Notes: generated from the sequence alone by a model not told the origin. A stretch of 40,987 nt of DNA from Bacteroidetes bacterium UBA2364 (GCA_002344075.1 DDTM01000005.1:1-40987); one strand, 5' to 3'. Counted from the stretch's first letter, positions 1 through 8,612 are shown. Translations and numbers: made by a program.

Positions 1-783
1 ATTAAAAATAAAGCGGAGTCTTATGAATTGCGTGATAACATATATTATCACAAGCCAGTAATAGAATCAAATGTGGGTCCCTCCAATGTGTGGACAACAG
101 TAGAAGATATGAGCAGATGGGTATTGAATTTTGAAAAACCAAGAGTAGGAAACCCGGCAGTCATCGCAGCATTCAACAAACCGTCTCTCTTTGATGATGG
201 TAAAAGGGTCTTTATAAGGATTATTGACGGAGATACCATTTTCCATGCTAAAGGTCAAAATATATGGAAGCATAAAGGAGTTACAATATTTTCTCATGGC
301 GGACACACCGCAGCATTCCGTACTTTTACAGGTCGCTTTCCTGATCATAATTTGTCAATTATCCAATTAAGTAATGACGAGCATAATGAACGCTTGGGAG
401 GTAGATGGGATATTGCCGATTATTACATCAAAAACTTATTAGTCGAGAAGGAAATAGCCAATTCGCCGGTACAATCCATTACAACTGTACCTACACCAAC
501 AGAAAATTACAATGTGGATTTAAATGAATTTACTGGTAACTATTACAATAATGAACTGGATACAAAATATCATTTGGAAGTAAAGAGCAATCAACTTATC
601 ATGAAGCATAAGAGGCTATATGACATCACATTAAAGCGGATTGGGGAAAACACGTTTTCGGGTTCAGGCTCTAATACATTTGGTTTTGAGTTAAACTTTA
701 TGCGAAATGGAACTGGAGTAATTATCGGATTCACTATCTCAAATTGGGGGGCAAGAAACGTAAAATTTGAAAAGCAAAATTAA
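1..783 (+). CDS. Serine hydrolase, beta-lactamase class C/S12-like, 3' part only
   Basis: The reading frame is open from the first base, so the 5' end lies outside the window and about 260 codons are visible. The conserved stretch VWTTVEDMSRW and the later FSHGGH (HxG, equivalent to the KTG box) are typical of the C-terminal half of class C beta-lactamase-like serine hydrolases. The catalytic SxxK and YxN motifs would lie upstream and cannot be checked. The last 100 residues (FTGNYYN..., ...FELNFMRNGTG...) resemble the small beta-barrel domain that often follows this catalytic domain in Bacteroidota proteins. The likely role is an exported esterase or peptidase of unknown substrate. The DNA is markedly more AT-rich than the genes after 2,590. 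Family call fairly sure, substrate unknown. Confidence 0.8.
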   Translation: MKNKAESYELRDNIYYHKPVIESNVGPSNVWTTVEDMSRWVLNFEKPRVGNPAVIAAFNKPSLFDDGKRVFIRIIDGDTIFHAKGQNIWKHKGVTIFSHGGHTAAFRTFTGRFPDHNLSIIQLSNDEHNERLGGRWDIADYYIKNLLVEKEIANSPVQSITTVPTPTENYNVDLNEFTGNYYNNELDTKYHLEVKSNQLIMKHKRLYDITLKRIGENTFSGSGSNTFGFELNFMRNGTGVIIGFTISNWGARNVKFEKQN

Positions 784-1018
784 CCACATAGGACATAAAC
801 ATAGGGTTTTATGTAAGTTGTGTATGACCAAAAATTAGTGAGCCTTAAATCTAAGCAGGAGTTTGGCAGCGATTACTTGGTGGCCGGAATTTCATTTCTC
901 AGCCAGCATCAAACCTCCCATATTATTACTAATCCTAAAGTGATACATTATAAATATTGAACAGGTTATAAGGAAACAATTTCAGAAGGCCAAGTTTGAT
1001 AAAAATACTAAAGAAGAA
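784..1018. other. AT-rich intergenic stretch with possible gene relics
   Basis: There is no convincing gene here. Two short open stretches on the plus strand have protein-like composition: 820-957 (containing DYLVAGISFLSQH) and 944-1018, which runs in frame into the VOC pseudogene start. Neither is recognised. They may be remnants of decayed genes or chance frames. Confidence 0.3.
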
Positions 1019-1260
1019 ATGTATCAAAGAATAGCACATATTATTACCTTGCTAAAGCTACGAACAAAAGGCAAATAAGAAGTATTGGAAATCAAACTGA
1101 GGGGCGAGTTGGATTTTTTCTTTTCACGGATGATTTTTGGAGAGATTATTATAGAATGCAAGACAGGCAGATAAGTTTTGCGAAGCCTCCAACCATTTTT
1201 GAATATAGAATAGTTGCTGTATTTAAAGATTTATACGGTAATATGTGGGATTTAGTCTAA
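1019..1260 (+). pseudogene. VOC (glyoxalase/bleomycin-resistance-like) family pseudogene with internal deletion
   Basis: The ATG at 1019 opens MYQRIAHI, a typical first beta strand of a VOC protein, but this frame stops at 1076-1078. In the +1 neighbouring frame, from about 1042 to the TAA at 1258-1260, the translation reads LAKATNKRQ...IGNQTEGR...FTDDFWRDYY...VAVFKDLYGNMWDLV. This is the unmistakable second half of the small 'IGNQTGGRV...TDDFWRDY...VFEDLYGNLWDL' VOC subfamily. About 40 residues that normally separate the two parts are missing, and the junction near 1038-1045 is out of frame. I conclude that an intact VOC gene lost an internal segment and is now dead. Seen directly: both fragments and the frame break. 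Inferred: the deletion. Confidence 0.8.
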
Positions 1261-1602
1261 CCAAATAAAAGGAACAAAGATTTAATTATTGGATAGATAA
1301 ATAATGAATAAAAGAACCCAGAATAATATTGATGTAATAAAATGACGTGAGGTAACAAACCACTAACACAGGTTTTATATCAAGTCAACTAATACTATAA
1401 CGATTTTAGTTCACCGCTCCTTGACTTTTAGTAAAGAATTAAGCATTGTGCTCCAAATTAAAAATAACGAATACATTAAAAAATAATCAAATATGTGAAT
1501 AAATCTATCCAGATTTCAAGTCTATAAGCATTCGTATAAGCATAACTTAACACGCTTTTCTGGGTACTCTCCACTTTACAGATTTTAAAAAACGCTCACA
1601 AT
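1261..1602. other. Gene-free AT-rich spacer
   Basis: Stops are frequent in all frames and no gene, tRNA or strong terminator is visible. The only structure noted is a 9-bp direct repeat at 1523-1543. The promoter of the following CPBP gene must lie here, but no clear TTG...TAnnTTTG pair was found. Confidence 0.4.
1523..1543 (+). repeat. 9-bp direct repeat TATAAGCAT, period 12 bp
   Basis: TATAAGCAT occurs at 1523-1531 and again at 1535-1543, about 60 bp upstream of the CPBP start. It could be a regulator site or chance in AT-rich DNA. Confidence 0.3.
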
Positions 1603-2298
1603 ATGTTACAACTAATTGGATTATCCTTAATTTCTTGGTTAATTATTTGGCTTTTTCAAAAAAAAGACTTATCGGTATTGGGTTTGACACTTACTAAGGA
1701 AAGAATTAAATATTTTGCAATCCTATTTTTGGCTTCAGCTATACTTTCAGCAACAACTTTCCTTTTGAGAATGTATTTTGCAAAAGAAGTATATGTATTG
1801 GCAGAACCTTTGGCCATAGACTCTATTTTCCTTGAAACTTGGTATCAATTCAGGACAGTCCTGACAGAAGAATTAATTTGCAGAGGTGCACTACTTTACA
1901 TTCTTATTAAAAAGATTGGACAAGCAAAAGGTATAATTATTACGTCTGTATTTTTTGCTGTATTACATTGGGTAAATGCTGGAGTTTGGGGTAATTTAGC
2001 TCAAATGACGATTTTATTTACTTTTACATTTGCGATGGGACTTTTGTTGGCTTTTTCATATGCAAAAACATTTTCAATAATTTACCCTTTTGCTATTCAT
2101 TTTGGTTGGAATTTAATGCAGAACTATATTTTTCCAGACACAGCAACAGGAAATCATATTTTTATACTTGTGGCCCCGCCACCCGAAGTAACGATTTCTT
2201 ATTTAGCACTTTTCACAATGCTTTTACTCCCAAAAATATCTGTATTAATTGTAAATTATTTTATTATCAAAAAACACAGACAAGTTGAAATACCATAG
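1603..2298 (+). CDS. CPBP-family (Abi/Rce1-type) intramembrane metalloprotease
   Basis: This is a polytopic membrane protein of 231 residues. It carries the family motifs in order: E89-E90-x3-R94 (TEELICRG), the second-motif histidine at FFAVLHW (H122) and HFGWN (H166, N170). These residues form the presumed zinc site and catalytic glutamate of Rce1-like proteases. Bacterial members act in peptide or bacteriocin self-immunity, prenyl-protein processing or unknown roles; nothing here picks one. The ATG at 1603 gives a hydrophobic first segment and a normal family length. The gene is isolated, very AT-rich and has no operon partner, in keeping with an acquired segment. Confidence 0.85.
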   Translation: MLQLIGLSLISWLIIWLFQKKDLSVLGLTLTKERIKYFAILFLASAILSATTFLLRMYFAKEVYVLAEPLAIDSIFLETWYQFRTVLTEELICRGALLYILIKKIGQAKGIIITSVFFAVLHWVNAGVWGNLAQMTILFTFTFAMGLLLAFSYAKTFSIIYPFAIHFGWNLMQNYIFPDTATGNHIFILVAPPPEVTISYLALFTMLLLPKISVLIVNYFIIKKHRQVEIP

Positions 2299-2340
2299 CG
2301 AAGAATACCGGCAAATAGCATAGCCTCAATGTTTTGCAGT

Positions 2341-2444
2341 TTGGCGATGGCGAGGCACTTTAAAACATCAGTCCCAAATTCGCACAAATGCCCAATAGAT
2401 CTAAAAATGCTGGATTTATAACTTATCAGCTGCACTATCGCCAA
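2341..2444. repeat. Imperfect inverted repeat after the CPBP gene
   Basis: TTGGCGAT at 2341-2348 is mirrored by ATCGCCAA at 2437-2444, with partial similarity continuing inward. The arms are about 88 bp apart. It might be a mobile-element or cassette boundary remnant, but no integrase site consensus was found around it. Confidence 0.35.
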
Positions 2445-2520
2445 TATATGCACAAAAATATCGTATATAATATTGGCTTCTTTGAAGTATGCCCTTTGTC
2501 CTTTCCAACGTGTATGGAAA

Positions 2521-2560
2521 ACATAAAAAATGGAGGAACGACCATTATCGCTCCTCCATT
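2521..2560 (-). terminator. Rho-independent terminator of the SusC-SusD unit
   Basis: The stem AATGGAGGA (2529-2537) pairs with TCCTCCATT (2552-2560). On the minus strand it is followed by a T-rich tract (complement of 2524-2530). It lies 31 bp past the SusD stop. Confidence 0.75.
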
Positions 2561-2590
2561 AAAGAAACCACTTTAGGTTAGGAAAAGACC

Positions 2591-4090
2591 CTATTTATCC
2601 CACCAAACCCGGGTTTTGAACTCATTTGCACCTTGTGCGGCAATTGCTGCATTATAGCCCGAAGGATTGGAAGCAGCCTCACCCGCAGGATACATCAAGC
2701 GACGAGGAATGGTACCTCCCGTCAGGTTACCAACAGCATTGTTTGCGGCAAGAGTGGGGAAGCCCGTTCTACGCCAATTCGCAAAACCTTCGTAGCCATT
2801 CAGATACGTGGCAATATACTGTTGGGTAGCAATTAGTTCTGTGGCCTTAGCAGCATCGTATTTTACCGAAGCCTGTGCTAGATAAGCTGATACATCTGCA
2901 TCCGAAACGGAGCCAAGTCCACTATTCACCATAGACCACATTTGCATCGAGGCTTTTACACCTGCATTGTAATAATCGGCAGCGGAACCACTTGCCCAAC
3001 CGCGCTGTACCGCTTCTGCAAGAAGCAAATTCACTTCCGCTGCGGTCATAAGTGGTTGTTTGTTACTCTTTACCTTGAGCTTGCCGTTTACCATTGCAAA
3101 CACATCTTTCCAGTTAGATGGTAAAGCACCTGGGTCGGTACCAGGTGTAATACCCGTCATTTTGCTGACGTCAGCGGAACCATCCGGGTTTTGGAAATAA
3201 ATGGCCATACGTGGGTCATTGCGGCTCTTCATCAGATCAATGAATGTCTTGGAAATCCGTGCATCACTATGATATATATCCAGTGCATGTGCTACTCCAT
3301 TATTATTGATGCCACTAGGACCATCGGTATGTAATACCGACGGCATATCAGCATTTGAAGTAAATACACCACCTGCAATCGCAGCTTTCACCGTTGCTTC
3401 GGCCTTAGCGGCATCCACTTTGGTTAAGCGCATCCCCATACGAAGCATCAAGGAATAAGCAAATTTTTTCCATTTTGCAACATCACCGCCATACACGATA
3501 TCAGCCGCACCTGGGGTTTTCTTACCAGCATCCAATTTAGAGGCGGCATCGCCCAGATCTGCAATCATGCTGTTATAGATATCTTGCTGGGCATCAAATT
3601 TGGGGTTGTAAATCCCTTTTAGAACCCCTTGTCCCGCCTCGCTGTAAGGAACCATCCCGTAAGTATCTGTAACACGTTGATACGTAAACACACGCCAGAT
3701 CCGCATCATGTTGTAGAAGTTGGATAAACTGGCATCTTGCGACGTGGTGTTCAGCAAGTCCGCCATATTGCGTGCCAATTCGCTGTAACTCCGGTTAAAA
3801 AGTGACCCAGAATAGTCATCATTTAGGGTGTACTTATCCCCGTGTGCCCCGAAACTCAAAACGGCCATCCGTTGAATAAAGGTCTCGGTATAGATCATGT
3901 TTGCACGGATGTGCGTGTACTCGTCACCAGCAGTGAGCAACTGAAGGTAGGTAAATTGAAACGCCGGATCAATATTGTTGGCAGCGTTGGGGTCTGTGTT
4001 GATGTCCACAAAGCCGTCGTCGCAAGAAGACATAACGACAGCCAAGAACATCAGCATCACAACCTGTTTAATTTTGAGGAATGTTTTCAT
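2591..4090 (-). CDS. SusD/RagB-family outer-membrane nutrient-binding lipoprotein
   Basis: 499 residues. The N-terminus MKTFLKIKQ... followed by a hydrophobic core and VMSSC is a lipoprotein signal with the lipid-anchored Cys just before DDGFVDINTDPN. The latter is a hallmark of the SusD-like_2 group. The chain ends at the motif-rich C-terminus TRVWWDK. SusD proteins sit as a lid on the SusC channel and bind oligosaccharide or peptide ligands at the cell surface. The start at 4090 is preferred over an ATG 60 bp upstream, because the longer version would put 20 extra residues before the lipoprotein signal. It lies 73 bp downstream of the SusC gene with no terminator between, so the two are co-transcribed. 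No glycosidase adjoins, so the ligand cannot be named. Confidence 0.92.
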   Translation of the reverse strand: MKTFLKIKQVVMLMFLAVVMSSCDDGFVDINTDPNAANNIDPAFQFTYLQLLTAGDEYTHIRANMIYTETFIQRMAVLSFGAHGDKYTLNDDYSGSLFNRSYSELARNMADLLNTTSQDASLSNFYNMMRIWRVFTYQRVTDTYGMVPYSEAGQGVLKGIYNPKFDAQQDIYNSMIADLGDAASKLDAGKKTPGAADIVYGGDVAKWKKFAYSLMLRMGMRLTKVDAAKAEATVKAAIAGGVFTSNADMPSVLHTDGPSGINNNGVAHALDIYHSDARISKTFIDLMKSRNDPRMAIYFQNPDGSADVSKMTGITPGTDPGALPSNWKDVFAMVNGKLKVKSNKQPLMTAAEVNLLLAEAVQRGWASGSAADYYNAGVKASMQMWSMVNSGLGSVSDADVSAYLAQASVKYDAAKATELIATQQYIATYLNGYEGFANWRRTGFPTLAANNAVGNLTGGTIPRRLMYPAGEAASNPSGYNAAIAAQGANEFKTRVWWDK

Positions 4091-4163
4091 ATAGTCAAAA
4101 AGGTATAAGCTGAATGAAAAAGTGGGTATCGGGCAAGAAATTCCCGACACCTTGTTTCAGGGC

Positions 4164-7100
4164 TTAGAAACGCAGGTTTACGTTAAAGCCGAGCGAACGG
4201 GTTTGCGGTACACCATACATCTCGAGACCATAGCTTCCACCAACAGAATAGCTGGATTCTGGGTCAATGTTCGGAACGTTGGAGTAGAGCAAGAGCAGGT
4301 TACGTCCCACCAATTGTACTTCTGCACCGCGAATGGGGGTTTTGGAAAGCATGGAGGCAGGGATTCGATAGCCCAAAGAGAACGACCGAAGTTTTACATA
4401 ACTGGCGTCATAAACAAATTGCTCGGTGTAGTTGTTGTAGAATTTTTGGTAATAGGTCTGTGCATTCATAGCTACATTTGAGCCTGGTGCTTTGAAGTTA
4501 TTACCTTGGTCACGACCTTCAAGCGTATCTTTGTGCAAGCCAAAATAATACGCATACGCATTGGTTGCCGAGTACATTTCACCGCCCATACTGATGTCAA
4601 TAAGGGCATTCATGGTGATGTTACCAAACATGAGGGTATTGTTGATACCTGATGTCCAATCTGGATTTGGATTACCCAAAACGCTTAAGGCAGACTCGCG
4701 AACGGGGAATCCATCAGCACCATGCTGAATACTACCATCTGCATTACGTACAAACTTATAACCTTTGATAACACCCATAGGTTGACCAATTTCCGCATAA
4801 GTAAATGCGTTCAGTGTACGGCTTTGTCCTAAGAAGAGGGTTTTTTGTTCTCCTTGCAGAGAAACCACTTCGTTGGTGTTCTTGGCAAAGTTCACATCCA
4901 AATCCCAACGCAATTTACCATTATTGACTGGGGTCAAAGAAAGCAATGCTTCCACCCCTTTGTTGGTAATTTCACCTGAGTTGATTACACGGGATCCAAA
5001 ACCTGTCGTTCCTGAAATGGTTGCAGACAAAATCTGATTTGTGATACTCTTGTTGTAGAACGTAACATCCAGGCCCACTTTGTTATCTAGGAAGCGGGTA
5101 GTCACACCAAGTTCCATTCCGGTACCCAATGTTGGCTTTAAACCTGCGGGTGGGACCGCCCCATTGTTGAGTGCGCCGAGCGGGAAGCCGTTGTGTCCTT
5201 GTCCAACCAATCCATAGGTAAGTCCAAGTGCATAAGGGGCAATTTGGCTATCGCTACCCGTTTGTGCCCAAGAACCACGAACTTTCAAGAAGTTAACCAC
5301 CTCCGGAAGTTTGGTCATATCAGATAACACCCAGCTCAGGCTTACGGATGGGTAAAATTGCGAATTATCTTGTGAGGTAGCCGAGGTAAGGGTAGAGAAC
5401 CAATCATTCCGACCTGTCAGACTGAGGAAGAGATAGTTTTTGAAGCCAACATCCAATCCGCCATACAAGGAATTCACTTTCTTGTGGTTATAGCCAATGC
5501 TGCGGTTTTGATTTTTCAAATTATTGATGGAAACCAAGCCAGGGATATTAAAGGTATCACCACCCGTAAACAGACCTTCGTAGGTACGATCTAATTGATT
5601 CCCCCCTGCATATGCCGAGACGGAAATACCTTCCAAGTCTTTTTTGGCCGAAAGCAAGAAGTCGCTGTTCCGTTCTTTAACGTTTTGGCTGCTTTCGCTC
5701 ATGCCACCTTGCTTTTTAAAAGCAGTTCCTTGCGGTTCTAACGAGGTGACACGCAAATTGTACCAGTCTTGCCCTGTACGACCCAGCAGCGAGAGCCAAT
5801 CCGTCAATTTGTAGGTTGCAGATACATACCCAATGACACGTTCACGGGTATCCGAGTTCTTGTAATGATAAACCGCCCAATAGGGATTCGTCACAAAGGG
5901 GTTGTCATTAAACTCTTGTTCAGCCAATGGATTTCCTGCTACTTCTCCTCTTGGATTAAAAGAAGAAATGGAAACGTTGGTTGGAAGGCGATAAATACTG
6001 GCATTTGCGTTCCCCGGCGAGTCGGACTGGTTAGAGCGGTTATTTGTACCCTCGGTCACATAATTAACTTTTGCGTCCACTTCCAGACGACTGCCCAACT
6101 GGGTTGAGCCACGCAAGTTAAAGCTCGTCCGATTCAAATCATCATTCACCATAATCCCTTTTGCATTCAGGTTCGTAGCAGAGAAACGGAATGTGGACTT
6201 GTCGGTCCCGCCAGAAAATGCAATGGTATTGTTTGCGGTTAAACCTGGTTGGTAAAACTGCTGCATATTATCCTTTACGGCGGAATATGGACGGCTGACA
6301 CCATCAAACTGAACCACACTGGAACCATCTAATTTGGCACCCCATGATAGCAAGCCCGTGGACAATGCATCTGTAACTGTTGCGGGTTTGGTTCCAAGTT
6401 TCCCTTGGCCGTATTCGTACTGCCAGTCAGACAAAACAGCGATAGACTCTGTAGTCAGGTTAGAGTTAAACTCAACCCCGATTCCATTGCGCTTCACCCC
6501 TTTTTTGGTTGTCACGAGAACAACCCCATTCAATGCACGCGAGCCATATAGGGCTGTGGCTGCATCGGACTTCAAGATCGTAAACGTTTCAATATCGTCT
6601 GGGTTCAAACTGGAAACACCGTCTCCACCATCACGACCACCCCATTCACCAGCTTGGCCTTGATTGCTGTTATCAATCGGAACACCATCCACAACATATA
6701 GGGGTTGGTTATTACCAAAAGTATTATTGCCACGAATAATGATACGGCTGGAGCCGTTTACGCCGGAAGCTGGTTTGGATACATTCACACCAGCGACTTT
6801 CCCAGCAAGGGCGTTTACGATGTTGTTTTCACGGACAGCCACGAGGTCTTCACCACGAATTTCTGTTACCGAATAACCAACCGATTTTTGTTGCTTTTCG
6901 ATGCCAAGCGCGGTGACAATCACTTCGCTGCCCAATGAAGTATCTTCTTGAAGTACCACATTGATCGTACTACGCCCATTCACGGCGAGTGTTTGGGTTA
7001 CATATCCTACAAAAGAGACGGTTATAGAGGCATTACGATTGGAAAGGGAGATCGCATAATTCCCATCAATATCGCTTTGTGCACCGTTGGTTGGTTTTCC

Positions 7101-7292
7101 GGCTTCAAGAATGGTTGCACCAGGCAAGGGAGCACCATCTGCCACCGTTACCTTACCACGTACCTGAAAGCTCTGCGCGAATGACCATTGAATACCCAGC
7201 ATCATGAGCAGGCATCCAAAAGCCAATACGCGCTTAACGAGGGCTACCGTACCTGTAGCCATCGTGCTGTTTTGGTTGTTTTGGTTTAGCAT
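4164..7292 (-). CDS. SusC/RagA-family TonB-linked outer-membrane receptor
   Basis: 1,042 residues. A signal peptide ends about at SFAQS. A carboxypeptidase-regulatory-like beta-sandwich follows (FQVRGKVTVADGAPLPGATI..., residues about 42-125). Then comes the plug domain with LAGKVAGVNV, RGNNTFGNNQPLYVVDGVPID and the SusC signature DIETFTILKSDAATALYGSRALNGVV. A long beta barrel ends in Phe (FNVNLRF), as outer-membrane barrels do. It imports bound nutrients across the outer membrane using TonB energy. The second ATG (residue 11) is an alternative start that gives a more standard signal peptide. It is first gene of the SusC-SusD unit. The TonB-like protein at 35,258-36,250 could energise it, though genomes of this group usually carry several. 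Confidence 0.95.
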   Translation of the reverse strand: MLNQNNQNSTMATGTVALVKRVLAFGCLLMMLGIQWSFAQSFQVRGKVTVADGAPLPGATILEAGKPTNGAQSDIDGNYAISLSNRNASITVSFVGYVTQTLAVNGRSTINVVLQEDTSLGSEVIVTALGIEKQQKSVGYSVTEIRGEDLVAVRENNIVNALAGKVAGVNVSKPASGVNGSSRIIIRGNNTFGNNQPLYVVDGVPIDNSNQGQAGEWGGRDGGDGVSSLNPDDIETFTILKSDAATALYGSRALNGVVLVTTKKGVKRNGIGVEFNSNLTTESIAVLSDWQYEYGQGKLGTKPATVTDALSTGLLSWGAKLDGSSVVQFDGVSRPYSAVKDNMQQFYQPGLTANNTIAFSGGTDKSTFRFSATNLNAKGIMVNDDLNRTSFNLRGSTQLGSRLEVDAKVNYVTEGTNNRSNQSDSPGNANASIYRLPTNVSISSFNPRGEVAGNPLAEQEFNDNPFVTNPYWAVYHYKNSDTRERVIGYVSATYKLTDWLSLLGRTGQDWYNLRVTSLEPQGTAFKKQGGMSESSQNVKERNSDFLLSAKKDLEGISVSAYAGGNQLDRTYEGLFTGGDTFNIPGLVSINNLKNQNRSIGYNHKKVNSLYGGLDVGFKNYLFLSLTGRNDWFSTLTSATSQDNSQFYPSVSLSWVLSDMTKLPEVVNFLKVRGSWAQTGSDSQIAPYALGLTYGLVGQGHNGFPLGALNNGAVPPAGLKPTLGTGMELGVTTRFLDNKVGLDVTFYNKSITNQILSATISGTTGFGSRVINSGEITNKGVEALLSLTPVNNGKLRWDLDVNFAKNTNEVVSLQGEQKTLFLGQSRTLNAFTYAEIGQPMGVIKGYKFVRNADGSIQHGADGFPVRESALSVLGNPNPDWTSGINNTLMFGNITMNALIDISMGGEMYSATNAYAYYFGLHKDTLEGRDQGNNFKAPGSNVAMNAQTYYQKFYNNYTEQFVYDASYVKLRSFSLGYRIPASMLSKTPIRGAEVQLVGRNLLLLYSNVPNIDPESSYSVGGSYGLEMYGVPQTRSLGFNVNLRF

Positions 7293-7659
7293 ATTTTTTA
7301 ATGTTAATAATGGAAGGGTTTTTAAATGGATACAGAAATTTATTTCTTTACAGAAATCACTTCTGAACGAAAGCCGAAATCAAAAGATGAAACCCTGACT
7401 CGGCACACAACATTTTTTATACCATAAGCCTTGGGATTGATTGTGAATGATAGGAAAAGGAGTAAAGACTGGTGCAGTATTGAAAACCGAAACAGCCTGT
7501 GTGGATTCATTTGATTCAAAAAACAACTTTTTCAACCCATTAGAAGCCCTTCCGACTTTAGGCCTAATAGATAAACCTTAGAGTACCCTAATACGGTGAA
7601 AGGGGTTAGAAAAAGCCCCTTCCCACAAAAATCCTTTACATACTTCTTCTGGAAGCAAC
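7293..7659 (-). other. Upstream region of the SusC gene
   Basis: No gene is visible. A hairpin at about 7598-7619 (AAGGGG/CCCCTT, 10-nt loop) lacks a T-tract in either direction. A CAAAAATA at 7705-7712 reads TATTTTTG on the minus strand, fitting the Bacteroidota -7 element, but no TTG stands at the usual 19-21 bp from it. The transcription start of SusC is therefore not settled, and a leader of up to 400 nt is possible. Confidence 0.35.
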
Positions 7660-7691
7660 AAAAAAAAGCTGTCCACCAAAAGGTACACAGC
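7660..7691 (-). terminator. Rho-independent terminator (minus strand)
   Basis: GCTGT...ACC (7668-7677) pairs with GGT...ACAGC (7682-7691), with two mismatches in the stem and a loop of about 4 nt. On the minus strand it is followed by eight T residues (complement of 7660-7667). It lies about 190 bp past the end of the HAS-barrel gene and most simply terminates it. If SusC transcription starts further upstream, it would instead act as a leader attenuator. Confidence 0.7.
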
Positions 7692-7713
7692 CAATCTTGT
7701 AAGCCAAAAATAG

Positions 7714-7772
7714 TTATCCTGTATGCCATACACTGATTCAAAGCAATTGGAAGCACGAAAATTACAGGATAA
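7714..7772. repeat. 10-bp perfect inverted repeat
   Basis: TTATCCTGTA at 7714-7723 is mirrored perfectly by TACAGGATAA at 7763-7772, with a 39-bp spacer. It lies between the HAS-barrel gene and SusC, next to the -7-like TATTTTTG (minus). It could be a regulator-binding pair or an RNA stem. Confidence 0.45.
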
Positions 7773-7799
7773 AAAGCGCATGTCGAGGAACTTGGGTTT

Positions 7800-7822
7800 G
7801 CCGTCTATGGATTAAAGACGGC
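7800..7822. repeat. 7-bp perfect hairpin
   Basis: GCCGTCT (7800-7806) pairs with AGACGGC (7816-7822) around a 9-nt loop. No T-tract follows on either strand, so it is not a standard terminator. Confidence 0.4.
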
Positions 7823-7848
7823 GAATAATAACAATTTGGAAACCCTTA

Positions 7849-7861
7849 TGCAAGCGCTTTT
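7849..7861. promoter_or_regulatory. Possible LacI-family operator
   Basis: TGCAAGCGCTTTT has the palindromic core AAGCGCTT and one full half of the LacI-family consensus TGCAAGCGCTTGCA. It is about 20 bp beyond the stop of the HAS-barrel gene and 560 bp upstream of SusC, a sugar-type transporter, which would make a carbohydrate repressor plausible. It is a single partial match and no LacI-type gene is in the window. Confidence 0.3.
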
Positions 7862-7880
7862 CCGTGTTAACGATGTTACT

Positions 7881-8468
7881 TTATTGGGATATGCGGCGAA
7901 GAATGGCATGTAACCGCTCATGATCGTCTCCCAAAAGCCGACTTACAACACGTCCTGCCTCTATCAATACCTCGATCCGTTGGCGTTCCAGAATTTTTGC
8001 AGAAGACAGTTTTTGCAAAATTGTGACAAAAAGGTCGTCCGTAGGTAAACCACTTTCGGATGCTCCCATCAGCAGTCTAAAAAAATCGTAGGGCGGCTGG
8101 ATCCTTTCAAACAGGGCCTGTTCCATCAAGTCAACAAACGCATGAAGTTCCGGAGGATACGGTGGAATAGTCTGACGAAAAGCACCTTCTTTCGTTTGAT
8201 ATCCCACCACTAAACAAGAGAAAACTGTACGAATCAACTCAAATACATGGGGCATTTCCCTTTCCAGTTCTTCTTTCGTGCGGCCTAAAGCTTCTACTTG
8301 GCGCCCAGGCTCAACACTTTCCCGTTGTATCGAATACACAATTCCAACCGTAGTAATACCGTCAGGGTGTTGCACACATACCCATTCACCAAATGCAGGC
8401 ACTTCGGCTCCAGTCGCTACCTGTGCTTTAAAAGATTTAGACTCGGAAGCAATGATTTCACCAATCAT
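7881..8468 (-). CDS. Stand-alone HAS-barrel domain protein
   Basis: 195 residues. The N-terminus MIGEIIASESKSFKAQV, then FGEWVCV and VGIVYSIQRESVEPGRQVEALGR, matches the HAS-barrel (HerA-ATP synthase barrel) fold over residues 1-70. A helical part follows with VFELIRTVFSCLVVGY and IPPYPPELHAFV, as in the small HAS-barrel proteins known from cyanobacteria and other phyla. No ATPase module is attached. The HAS barrel normally forms the collar of hexameric ATPases such as HerA, so this may be an adaptor or a diverged stand-alone copy. It is transcribed divergently from the receptor at 8,613 and has its own terminator. Exact function unknown. Confidence 0.7.
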   Translation of the reverse strand: MIGEIIASESKSFKAQVATGAEVPAFGEWVCVQHPDGITTVGIVYSIQRESVEPGRQVEALGRTKEELEREMPHVFELIRTVFSCLVVGYQTKEGAFRQTIPPYPPELHAFVDLMEQALFERIQPPYDFFRLLMGASESGLPTDDLFVTILQKLSSAKILERQRIEVLIEAGRVVSRLLGDDHERLHAILRRISQ

Positions 8469-8612
8469 AAAAAGACATTGTTTTTAAAGATTCAACATCC
8501 AGGCACTCTAACAACGTATCCCAACAAGGGTTCATTATTAGAGAATACTGTAACCTTTCTGAAATTCGGGCGTTTTCAACTTTATTCCCTAAAACTCATT
8601 GATCAATATCTC

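Noticed and set aside
2256..2453. 65-codon minus-strand frame and a possible integron attC after the CPBP gene
   Set aside because: No GTTRRRY/RYYYAAC core pair could be found around the inverted repeat, and the frame overlaps the CPBP gene without a recognisable product.
4122..4481. Plus-strand open frame opposite the SusC C-terminus
   Set aside because: It is the antisense of a confidently identified receptor gene and has no independent support.
7532..7781. Short minus-strand open frames upstream of SusC
   Set aside because: They cross a terminator hairpin and an inverted repeat, and have no recognisable domain or ribosome site.
8298..8612. N-terminal extension of the TonB receptor frame
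   Set aside because: It overlaps the HAS-barrel gene on the other strand, lacks a signal peptide and has no protein-like composition. A proper signal peptide starts at 8613 or 8631.
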